From the NCBI GenBank assembly GCA_900708905.1, contig CAADRB010000006.1, positions 2,385,927-2,449,926 on the forward strand: a stretch of 64,000 nt of DNA, read 5' to 3'. Positions 53,341-64,000 of this stretch are shown here, one piece after another (the stretch's first letter is position 1; each line of letters starts with the position of its first letter). This DNA is from Hymenolepis diminuta (lineage: Eukaryota; Platyhelminthes; Cestoda; Cyclophyllidea; Hymenolepididae). Made by a program: the position numbers and the translations under genes. Below the pieces are notes generated by a model. The model saw only the letters and a list, made by a program, of their open reading frames with translations. It was not told the DNA's origin and did no database searches.

Positions 53341-56300
53341 ACAATTTCAATTTCAAGGATCAAATTTGTATTTTTTGAAGCGATTATTTAATTATATAGA
53401 AAATGTTAATCTAATGTTTTTGCTTAAAGTATACGATGCTAATGATAACATTTATAATTTAAGTGAATTCTAATTTACATCACCTTATGGCTAATACACG
53501 AGTCGGGTTCTAAAAAATATTTCCGTCTCTATTGTTAAAAACACGTTTTGCATTTATTTAACAGCAGTTTGCCCTTTAAGTGTAGTCAACGTATATAAAA
53601 TAAGCATTTCTAACGGATTACTATATAATATGTGAATGGTTTGTTTTTTCTTGATTTATACTCAACTGGCGATTTTTTTAAATAATCTGATCTGGGTATT
53701 ATACCAAGCATGAGATATGATCTTGAATATTTATTCGTCAACATGCATACCTGCCAAGTCAGATTTCACTATCATCAGTATAAATATAGTTTTGTGAACA
53801 GCCACTCGCACCGAGTAGTTCATTTCAACAACACTGGCGAAATACCGTTTTCTTATAATAATAATTTTGGTTTAAAAATTTCACTTATCTTAACTTAAGA
53901 TCTACAATATTTCCATTTTAATGTAAGAACTTGTGAATCTCTAATGTGTTATGGTGCAACCCAACCGCGTTACCTGCAACCAGAGAAAAATGAATGATCT
54001 CGTCAATTATTTCTATAACTGCCAGCCTGTCTCAACTTTTCACTTTTGCTCTTATTCAAATGTAGTTTAACCAGTTTTCCGTTGATAAACGTAATTTTTC
54101 TCTTTAATAACTAAGCCCTTTAGAGATATAGATCTGATACTTGCTAGGGACAACATTAAGGAATAAAGCAACTTTGATCACCAAGTTGAATTTATACGAG
54201 AAAATTTTTCGTGAACATCAGTTCTCCAAAATTTCAAACGAAATTTATGGCTTTGACAATTGAATTGTGAATATCATTTAGTATTCCTAATAATTTTAAG
54301 AAAATTATACTGTTAGAAATAAAGTCGTTTGGGAAGTGAAGTTAGCATTAAATTAACTTCAGTTTTAGAAATCACAGGAAATAACAGTTAGAATCAATGA
54401 AAATTTACAAACCTTTTGAAGAAATTTCAACAAAAATTGACCTTGTAAGAAATAATATATTTCGAAGCCTTTGTGGTGGCACTCTACCAGTCATCTTGTT
54501 AGCCAAAATTGATTTGTATGTTTGGTTATTCATATCTCTGGAAATGCTTCAATTTACATAAATCTAATTATTAATGATTTAACAGACGTGAGCTCTAGCC
54601 GATGGGATGCTCTCTTGCCGGTATGGGTCAAAGATATGCAGTAACAGGCTAGCCACTTCTGATAATGTAGTAGACTATGGCAAAGTCTTCTAGATTGTTG
54701 AAAGAGTACAGGCTTAGACCTAGGTAAAGCCCCTCCCCCAACAACTCTGTACTGTCTCTCCATACAGCGAGTACCAAATAAAATGAATACTCACTTTCAG
54801 AGCTTGTTTGCAACAAACATCGTTCAAATTTAGAGAGTATATTTGGAAGAAAATTCCCTTCGGAATTTAAAATTAAAATAAATATGCTAGGTTCTGGTGT
54901 TGTACGAATATAAAAGATTTGTTCATATATTAACAAACTGCTTACAATTATGTTGGAAAGCTAGAGTTAGGTGTACATTAACCAATTTAGGATTCGACAG
55001 GCTACAATATTCTAAAAGATGAAATGTGAAATATCCCAATAAAAATATTAAACTATTAGAAATAAAATTAGCTTGGCATACGATTCCCTGCGGGATAAAA
55101 TTAATTTCCGTTCTTTTAATTTACTCTGATGCCAGCATTAAGTTCTTATAGCAAATTAAATGCCTTTATTGGCAAGCGTGAAGCAGGAAGAGAAGACAAA
55201 CTTTTTGCCCTAAAAATGGGAAATCATGAAAGTTTCTAAATGATTGCAGTGGTATCTGGTTCTATAGAGGCTATTTAGAGTATTTGAAAAATCAATAAAG
55301 AACTGAACGCAGTATTGGAGAAACGTAAACAAACATCAGAAAATTAACAACTAGTCAAATAATTAAATTTGTTATCCAAATTAATAAAACTGTAAATGAA
55401 GTTACTGATTTACCATACGTCTTATCTATTGGATAAGTTAAAAAGCATTAAACAGTAGAATATGGAACGTTTTCCTTTTCTAAGTAAAATTTTAAGGCAA
55501 GAATAAGAATAAAGAAAATAATGGAACAAATTAAAATAAAATATTAATAAAAAATAAATAATAATAGTAAATTAAATATTTCAACTGTCTCTAAATCCTT
55601 CTATATCTGCTGGATATTGATTCTTAAATACGCCAATTAGTAAATTTCACCTTTATTTGAAACTTGATGAAATTTAATTTCGTCTTTTGACCCATGTCAT
55701 CCTTTCTTTGAACTTTATCTATCGTTCATTTTAATTCACGCGCCATTTTGATCACTCCAGGCCTAGTTACCACTAGTCTCTGATTGGACGAATGTCATAT
55801 CTCTTTCATAATCGATCTAAATGTAATTAGTTATTGAAGTCAATGGGTTTTTAATCTCTCAAAATATAGAAGCTGATGCTGTATGGCCAAACAAAATATA
55901 TCGGGTCGGACCATAAACGCTGCAGGTTTACACGTCCTTAAAAAGCGTTATTCTGTACCCACGCCCTCTCTTTGGACCTCTCCCTATCTGCGTTATATTG
56001 AAGTGGTTTCTTTTTATTAACAAGGCCTTCAACCTTTTGCTCAGCTGATTACATTAATGAACTAATTTATTCATCATCTGGCAACCTACTATAGTAGTAT
56101 AAACTAAATAATACGGATTGAATATAATGAAAACGATTCGGTAGAATATATCAATCTGTATGATTTGTTACATAGCAAACTGTCTCAAAATAGCTACAAC
56201 CCTCAGAGCTCAATAACGACAGGGAATAAGCAAATTTTACGAATGGATAATATTTTTTGATTTTATACGAAACGTGCATTTGAGACTTCTTAAGGGAATG

Positions 56301-59300
56301 AATATTCAGAGAAGTATGTCAAAATTAGGATAGCGTACAGGTAAAAACGATTCCTTTTCTTATATTTCCACTTCCAATGCTTTGTCAAGTATTTCTACAG
56401 GGTATATTATAATTAATCTATTATAATAATAAGTAGTCTTTGTCTTTGTTAAGTTTGAAACAATTTTTCAGTTAAATAACTAAACATACTACTGATCCCT
56501 CTACTAATATTATTTGTAAGTAGAAATATGGAACATGTTATATAAATATTATTGGTAATTTTAAAATGGCAAATTCCAGGGAAGATATCTAAAAGTTTTT
56601 CAAGTCTTTTTTGGAAGGCGTTCGTAACAGATAGGCAGAGGGACGGCATCATGAAACCGTTCTGATAAGAAGCTATATTCCATCATCCATACTATTGACT
56701 TGAATTAGCCAATGAGTATTGATCTTGTAATCACAGACTCATTAGACGTACAAGTCAATTGTTGCACATCGAAAGGCATTTCAGTGACCTGTAACACTGC
56801 ATAAGTTGAAGCCTGGACGGTTAAGAAATTGTATCTCTAATTCAAGTGTTTCATTTAGATTTTCATCCTCCTTAACTGGATCAATATTAACAAGTCTGAT
56901 ACAGCTTGTTTCAGTATCCTGACATTAAAATCAGTTGGGTTCTTCTGCTAACAGGCAAAAAATCTATCTTGAATGAATTCCGTTTTGACCTATATTTTCA
57001 AAATCAGTTTTTCTCCAAGTGGAAATTAATAAACGCTTGCAGTACAATCTTTTTTGGGCTTTCATTGGCTTTTGCACTATTAGATCAGCAATACAAGTAT
57101 AATCAGCAGCTGTTAATATCTCTAAAATGATTCTACATAATCCTATTTACTTTCCCGAATTTTTGTGAGTAAGTGTTAGCAACAGTCCCTTCAAGTTTCT
57201 GTGATTTTGCAAGGAGTAAACAGAGGCGGTACTTGAACGCTTTAACAGTAGATAAAATAGAATGTGTCAGTCTTCTAACAAGTAAAAGGAAAACTTGCTT
57301 GGAAGATGGACAGAAAGCTCAAAATGATGAAATATGAAAAACCTTTTTACAAGTAGCTTGAAGAGTGAGTCAAATGTAAAACAAAGTGGGGCTTAATAGA
57401 CAAAAGAAGTCGAAGATAGGGAAGTAGGGATAATTTAATCAAATTATTTCTAGCAACAATTCCAGATAAGGATTTCTAAAAATGAGAACGTGTTTATTAT
57501 TTAATTAAAATGTAGGTGTCTGATGACACTTTATTTTCAGAGGAGGGGATAATATACATATTGAAAAATAGGACAACCGGCTGACACATCACTGCGAGAT
57601 AATACTAGTGTGGTTGAATATAATATTCTTTGCACTCAAAAATTAACTAAAGATCAGGTGAACAGCGTATCTTCTGATGTTCAAGGTAATGCTGTGTTGC
57701 ATCACATCAGTTATTTATCGATAAGGGCTTGTCGTGTTAAAACATCATGTAACTGCGTAAAATATGCCATAAAAAATAGGTGCCCCATTTAAAAACGAAT
57801 CCACTTTCATTACGGTATGAATATGAATACATCTGCAGACATGGAGCCTTTAATGTTACCCAGCTGAAGCTTTACCACGTATCAGTAATTAAAACCCCCG
57901 ATGCTGGATTTTCAACAGTAAAAATCTTTCTGTCATTCAAATAAATCGTTTTAACAAACATTATCACCTTTATTTCACAAATTTAAGCAAGAATATATTC
58001 AAACAAATATTCTGATTAAATAGAAGTAAGGTGCATAAATGACAACTAATTTGACATTAATTATCTTGATCTGTCCATCGCTATAGCAAGTAAAATATCA
58101 CCTTTTTATTTATTCCTAGATAGTTGTTACAAACGTACCAAATGCATGTAAATATTTTACGAAATCGCTGAGGTTTTCGCTAGGCAAATCTTTGGCTCTT
58201 TCCGGAATATTTCGTAACTGTGTATCTCCTATTTTATTTATTTGAATTCTTTATTACCGTTTTGGGTATTACCCTTGATCTACGTAATTTATAGATCTTC
58301 ACAATTGGTACCTACCATGATCCAAAAGATGTCCCAATGTGCATGTCTTTTCGCCTCTTTCTCTGAACCAGTAACAAACACAATTTCGTCAAACGCTTTA
58401 AATCTGGGGAAGAGGAAATGAAAAAATGAATGATTAGGCATGGTAATGATCATAATCCGATTGGCAATACTAACCAGTTTACTCTTGATCACGTTTCGTT
58501 CATACATCGTTTGCATTAAGAAGTATCTGATTACTTTTTTCAATCAATTTTGCAGACTATCTCCTAATTTATACTGGCCATCACTACAAGAGATAAAGTA
58601 GAGAGAGAACACGACTACGGCTAACAGAATCCAACAAATTGGTGGTTGCAGTGGTGAATTTCGTAGGTGATATGTCTATTTACGGAGAGGGTATATATAA
58701 TGCAAGTGATTACAAAAGGTCTTGGGCCTTGGCACAAAAATTTAAACAAAAAGGGAGATTTGAGGACATCCTAATATTCATAACTTAATTTGGCGCACAA
58801 TCCTCAGGTGGACAATATCTCAGTCTGAAAATTAGTCTAACTCTATGCCACCAAGACTTCAGAATTCAACTAAAGACTTGCGTTCTACATTTTAATTTTA
58901 ACATCAAATTATAGAGTTGCCTTATCTGTCTCTACAATCTATTAGTAATATGGGTAGCTTAATATTTATAGTAAGAAATACTTCACGTGATAAGAGTTCC
59001 ATTTTTCTTAAGATCATTTAATCAACTCTTGAGCACATTTAACGGCAATTCAATGTATTTCGATTTTTTAACTGCGTCTATGTTATTTTTTAAATGAAAC
59101 CCCTTAAGTAATTAGGAATGAATTTGGGAGAAAGGAGCATTTATAATAACCCGAGCACTCCATATAAATCGACAGTGGTTTAATTTAAAATAACGATTAA
59201 CCGCACCATTTCTCATCTCATCCCAAAAATTCCATTAAAGCTTTCTTTACTTTGCGGTAATTATGTCAGAATACCTGACCTTGGAGCAAGATTGCATATG

Positions 59301-59800
59301 TTGGCAATCTACGGAATTCATTAAACTTCACAATAATCCAAAGACTATACAAATCTAATGTGTTTAGTTAGATTAATTCTCCAAATCATACTTGCGTAAT
59401 TTGCGCGCACGTAACGAAATGCGAACTACAAAAAATATATTAGATACCAAGAGAGAAAACTTACTGACAAGAAGACATTTTATTATATTACTGGATAAAA
59501 CTAAGGCAAACAAAGGAGACAACAGTAGAAGTCGTTTATGTTCAAGTCGCCCTGTCTCAAATGGATTTCAAACAGGACACTGAGGACTTGGACACTAAAA
59601 TTATTTTCCCACATGGTTACGTCATTCTAATAGTATTTTGAGTTTATGGATTTTCGCCATATAACATTAAAATTCATGTATAGGTTCTAGTTGGATAAAA
59701 ATGAACAAATTCCTCCAAGAAAAATTAAATAAACAATTTACCGGTAGTTTATCCACCATGATCAAATCTCCAAAATACCTTGGTCAATATAAGCACATTC
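53341..59800. other. Spacer between the inverted arms, mostly unassigned
   Basis: AT-rich sequence with short unrecognised open frames such as 54649-54936 (-), 56449-56652 (-), 56906-57130 (+) and 57610-57792 (+). A 54-codon frame without ATG runs 57173-57337 (+) and has protein-like composition, but I cannot assign it. An exon candidate at 58316-58403 (-) is listed separately. Confidence 0.4.
58316..58403 (-). CDS. Candidate internal exon of an unidentified gene
   Basis: On the minus strand, a good acceptor (CATTTCCTCTTCCCCAG) precedes 88 bases and a strong donor (ATG|GTAGGT). The frame starting at the second exon base is open throughout and reads FKAFDEIVFVTGSEKEAKRH followed by AHWDIFWIM. 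A third frame is also open. I do not recognise the product and could not link it to neighbouring exons. It does not match the missing first half of the K2P channel. The exon is inferred only from splice signals and an open frame. Confidence 0.35.
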
Positions 59801-60512
59801 GGGATAAATAATGTTCGTTTGCTGTCCTAAGCAATCGCCACTGGCGAGTAATCAATGTAAGCAACCCGAGGAAATCGTTTTTCTAAACTAGTTTTCACTT
59901 CTAGGGAACGGTATCAAAAGTGGTAGCACAAAGAATGTAAGCAAAGAAGCATTGTCTTATCATTAGGGTCTTATTCGCTTTCATACTAACGTCCCCTGGT
60001 CTCACATGGAACCCAGTCTTGCTGGATTTATCAGAAAAATTTCCAATCTCATACTGGCCATTAAGTCATCCACAACCGCTACCGCCATCAATAACCTACA
60101 CCAGGTATTTTCCAGTCAGGGCGTGCCAAAGGTTATTGGGCCAGAAATGTCACCCAGTTTTCCCCTACTCCACATGAGAAATTTTGTAATGATCTAAACA
60201 ACTCCCTTTTACGCACTACACCAAATCACACTGTTCTGAATGAGCAAGTTGCTGATTATGTAAAAAGATACCTTCTCGTTTCACGGGGAGAGGACACGGT
60301 AGAAAAGATTCCTAATTCTTTACCGTAATAGTACTACACGGTGCCTTTTGTTGGCACCAAATAATAAGTGTGCTATCCTAAACATCTCCGTTCTCAGAAG
60401 ACAACCGCATGTTCTAAACCGAAAACGGACCCAATGGAGATCTATCTGGACGCATGTCACCTCCATACGCCGGAGATTTTGCTCAATAATCGGAATAATC
60501 TTTAATATGGAC
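59800..60512 (+). pseudogene. Degenerate Gypsy integrase fragment
   Basis: The plus strand reads PWSHMEPSLAGF then KSSTTATAINNLHQVFSSQG at about 59997-60115. This matches the Gypsy integrase core (PW-x-R-x-H-x-D-F-x-G-P and the K-S-T-T helix block). The first catalytic Asp position and the V-[ST]-D-N-G motif (here VIGPEMS) are altered. A C-x-x-C-K-like remnant lies near 59830-59870, and a weak YRNST block lies near 60326. The fragment runs up to the edge of the right duplication arm. It is a second, independent Gypsy relic on the opposite strand to the one at 3-7 kb. Confidence 0.7.
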
Positions 60513-63099
60513 GCCACAGAACACGTTAAAGGAGATTCAAGGCGAATCCAAAGCTTAAAAGTATGGACTTTTATTGGAAAAAGATTAAATGAACAATCTA
60601 TTGTTAATGATTTATAAAATTTGCACATTTGTGAGAATGTGCTTTGCATAATTTTGGAGTAAAGCCTATAGTCAATATAATTCCGTGTTGATATCGAGTT
60701 TCGGGATCCGTTGCCATTTCGGGAGGCCATTTCGGGAGGCTATCAAGGTGATAACAATTTTAATCAGAACCTTGTTTATTTCTATCTCACTTAAAGTCCT
60801 TACCGTTGGTATGTAATATTTTACTATGCTGCTGTTAGCATCTTCCCTCTCTACTAACCGCTCGCTGTTCATGTCTTAGTCGCGCCGTGTAGAGCACTCA
60901 TCATCTCAAACGTCTGCCAATCAACCTACTGCTTTAAACGTCCGCTGGCACTAATGATCTGATCTTAAATTAGGTTTGATTACAATCCTCTCTCCTCGCA
61001 CGTCTGTAACGCTATTTAATTTATAGCGTTTTTGATATGAAGTTAGAGGTAATTTAATATGGTTAAAGCCACAAGTGAATATACTTAATCAATGTAGTAG
61101 CTAACAGTATAATATTACCGAAAGCATGACCACCTTCTCAAGCTCCTTTGGCTTTCAGTTCATTTCGCCTAAGTGACGACTGATATCATTATCTTACACG
61201 GACCGTCAGCAAAAGAACAAGGAGGTTGGTAAAATATATCTGGTAAATAATCTTCGTAAAATCACGGAGTAAAAATACTCAATGGTTGGGATACTGTAAA
61301 ATAATAACAATAATAATAACAATGGCAAAATATGTATGACAGACAAGGTCAGCATGAAGCTCGGTCAAATGTGGAATATCGGAAGTACTTTCGAGGTGGA
61401 GATTCACATTCATCGGTGGGTGGAACACGTGGGTCGGCGGCGCTTTCAGTGGAATGGTTGGATTTCTCTTGTTTCGCCTCCACATCTTGATCCCTTTGGT
61501 AGGTGGATTGAATTACTACAATTTCTCCCTTCGGTCGTGGCTTGTTAGCCTCTTTGGGTTTGTTCGCACTCTTGTAGCAGGAGTCGTTAAAGCGGAAGAC
61601 TTGTTGAGTGTGATCTCTGGTTTCTGGTTTCTCTCCATTTTGACAGATCCATGGGGAGTATTCTTCATCGTAAGTCTCGGACTCAGTATAGGAAGCGGTG
61701 GCTGTGGCTCGACCCTCAGTATTATGCATGAAGTTCTCAGTGGGTGGATCTGAATTGTGATGAGTTTCATGAGTGAAGAGTTTGGCGAAGGAGCGGAAGT
61801 ACTTTTCAACATGGAGCATAACTGCGGAGTGTTGAGTCTCAAGAGGCTGGAATTGGTTCATAACCGGGTCCTCGGCGTAGGGATATCTGGTGGGTGATTG
61901 TTTCAGGTTACTTACTTCCTTTATTTTCGGTATTTCATTAAATTGGTCGGTAGTTACCTTAGCAGCCTTATCCTCATGGGTGTTAGGTGGTAGATGATTT
62001 GTCATGCCAATGACGGAATGAATCACATCACCATGAAGACGTCTCAATTCTTGAGCTTGAGCAGCCGCTTCCAGGTCATCTCGTCTTTGATCGTCAGTGT
62101 TCATAGTGAGGAATCGCAAGACAAGTAGGTTCATGACTGAGCTCACGACAGTCAAGCCGAAAAGAATGAAGACCAGGCTAAAGGCGACATAGTATGGCTG
62201 CTTTGCAAGAGAGTCTTCTCTCTGCAGAGCCACAATATCGCCGAAACCAATGGTTGTGAGGGTGATGAAGCAGTAGTAGAGAGCATCCAAGTAAGGCCAA
62301 TTTTCATATTCAGCAAATACGGCTGCACCAGCAGTGACAACAATGGTCACTACATTAGCGCTGACAAAAATCAAGTGAGACTGAGAGACAGTTTGACTCT
62401 TGCATCGAAGGAGGCTTATTAACCGACGGAGAATTCGAGTGATGAGTGTGTTGATCCTCTCACCAATACTCTGGAACATAACGAGGCACAGAGGAATTCC
62501 CGGAAGAGCGTAAATCATACAGAAAATCTTCCCTGCCTTGGTTTTTGGCGTACAATGGCCGTAACCTGGAAGATAAAATGTAAACTCAGTAGCAAAATCA
62601 CTTCAATGCAACATAACGGCCATGCTTAGGTAGTTCACGAATATAATTCCTTAGATTACATGATTACCTTTTGTAAACTAACCATTTGTCTGCGTTTGGC
62701 ATGACGAGATTATCCACAAACGGCACAGTTAATCGAGATTCCATTCCACTCGTGAAGTTATTCAACACGGAGTCTATTTTGACGTCAAATTATCGTAAAT
62801 GTCAACTTTAACCTAGAAATCAGACTAAGTGTCTTGTTTATGCAATTGATTTGGATACCTTTACATCGAGTCTTAAAGGGAAATCCACGAGACATGTTAG
62901 TTCAGCTGATTAGTTGAAGCAGTAAAACACTGCCGCGATAAGATTATCTAGTGTTTGGTAAATATTCATCTACCATATAACAAGCGATTAAGGGATTAAA
63001 ATTTAATTCCAGATTCCTTGTCCTGTACCATTTTGGAGTAAAGCCCACGATTACTGCAATTCAGTATTGATATAGTTTTTTGGGATCATTCGCTATTTC
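60513..63099 (-). repeat. Right arm of a 2,587-bp inverted duplication
   Basis: Reverse complement of 50754-53340, ungapped. The outer edge retains CCCCCGAAATAGCGAATGA (on the minus strand). This resembles the CTCCCGAAATGGC start of repeat B more than the left arm edge does, so this edge may be the more complete one. Confidence 0.95.
61349..62565 (-). CDS. TASK-like two-pore-domain K+ channel, last exon (copy 2)
   Basis: It encodes a product identical over the whole exon to copy 1 at 51288-52504: (G)YGH, M2, M3, P2 filter TTIGFGD, M4, VLRFLT and the long tail. It lies on the minus strand, so the two exons converge. The acceptor mirrors copy 1 (AG just upstream of 62565). Any 5' exon must lie above 63100; the 900 bases available show no exon matching M1 or the first pore helix. 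Mirrored poly(A) signals lie in the same arm. With no silent differences seen between the copies, either the duplication is very recent, gene conversion keeps them alike, or the assembly duplicated one locus. Confidence 0.9.
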
Positions 63100-64000
63100 G
63101 GGGGTCTGAGATTATGAAGATCTGTTATTAGAATTTGCTGCATAGGTTTATTTCTTTAATTACAAAGCAATTGATTATGACAAAACTCGCACGATTATCG
63201 TCAAATTGTGATTCACTTTATTTTGTTTAGTAAATGGTTAATATCACGATGCTTTTATTTTCATCATAGATTTTCTGAGGAAAATAACCGAAATTTTCTT
63301 CATTTAAATTACGATTAGGTTAATTTCTATTTACTGCATTAAAAGCCATAGTTTTGTCGTAGTTTTAATTTCGTTTCGGTTGAAAGTAGGCAAAATACAA
63401 ATTTTTTTTACCACTATTCGAAATGCAAAGACGAGTTTGTTGGAATTTATACATATGGGAAAGCTATAAATTCACCTTCTTCTTTTACGACTTTATCGTT
63501 TGCTCTGAAGCACAAAATTTCCAAAAAATAAACCCATATGTGAAAGAGCTGTTCTCCTACCAGCTCAATGGAAGCGGTACTTTTAAATTTTACTCGTTTT
63601 GCACTTTTGGCTTTGTCAAATAGAACGGCTTGAAAAATTGATTTACTCATTTGATGTATCATCCTGTCTAGATGACGCTTAATTATTAAGTGCAATTGCA
63701 AGTCAAGTGAAGTTCACTTTCGAGTAATTGCTACTAATGAATATATTATTTTTCGATTATATTAATTCGGATATCAATTATGTATGAGTTGTCTTTAATA
63801 TTCACTACATATTCTAAAAAGAATAACTGCGTATAAATAAGAGGAGAATTTTAATTAAAAATAGTAACGGAGAGAGGAGGAAATAATTACCAATTGGACT
63901 GATCTTAAATAATTTCCTTAACAACTGCGAATGGAAGTTATAAATCAGGAGTCCTAAGAAACAACAGAGACACTATTAAACAGATTACATAGGGGTATGC
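63100..64000. other. Unassigned sequence outside the right arm
   Basis: AT-rich. Open frames at 63423-63623 (+) and 63447-63701 (-) overlap each other and are unrecognised. An exon-like stretch at 63891-63953 (-) was considered for the K2P gene and rejected. Confidence 0.4.

Noticed and set aside
60320..60730. 136-residue minus-strand open frame spanning the right arm edge.
   Set aside because: It fuses downstream non-coding sequence of the channel gene with outside DNA and matches no domain; the equivalent frame in the left arm ends differently.
63891..63953. Exon-like stretch on the minus strand ending SPIG with a phase-1 donor, considered as the missing first-pore exon of K2P copy 2.
   Set aside because: The acceptor (CTCTGTTGTTTCTTAG) is good and the phase fits, but the frame lacks the W-x-F-x-G-A-F-Y-F pore helix and the T-x-I-G filter, and it has no M1.

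Overview
This window looks like sparsely genic, strongly AT-rich nuclear DNA from an invertebrate animal. There are no operons, the recognisable genes have spliceosomal introns, and most of the rest is degenerate transposon relics, simple repeats and unassigned AT-rich sequence. A TASK-type two-pore potassium channel exon, a PAXX-like DNA repair gene, Ty3/Gypsy relics and mariner relics together suggest a helminth, perhaps a flatworm. That assignment is inference; nothing here fixes the species.

Layout. 0.3 kb: a TA/TG microsatellite. 1.39-2.02 kb (+): a two-exon gene whose product resembles PAXX, the XRCC4/XLF paralogue that works with Ku in non-homologous end joining. 3.2-7.4 kb (-): a decayed Ty3/Gypsy retrotransposon with protease, reverse transcriptase, RNase H and integrase remnants in the expected order, between weakly similar direct repeats that are probably LTR remnants. 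7.4-23.7 kb: no recognisable gene, but pieces of two apparent dispersed repeat families. 23.77-24.83 kb (-): a decayed mariner-type transposon. 25-47 kb: essentially no recognisable gene; it holds an LTR-like stretch and a TA microsatellite. 47.3-50.2 kb: a second LTR-like stretch, a strong 10-bp-stem hairpin and a second mariner fragment (+).

The most striking structure is at 50.75-63.10 kb: an ungapped, nearly identical inverted duplication. Its arms are 2,587 bp each (50754-53340 and 60513-63099) and the spacer is about 7.2 kb. Each arm carries the same complete last exon of a TASK-like K2P channel, from the GYGH of the first pore to the C-terminus. The copies point towards each other and encode identical protein. 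Neither copy has a recognisable 5' exon (M1 and first pore helix) inside the window, so at most one may belong to a complete gene unless further exons lie outside. The left arm edge coincides with the start of a short diverged repeat (about 73% identical over 70 bp to another at the far side of the channel exon), and the right arm abuts a decayed Gypsy integrase fragment. A real recent segmental duplication and an assembly artefact both remain possible.

Functionally, the only genes I can name are the PAXX-like repair factor and the K2P channel exon pair. The rest is transposon debris or unassigned.
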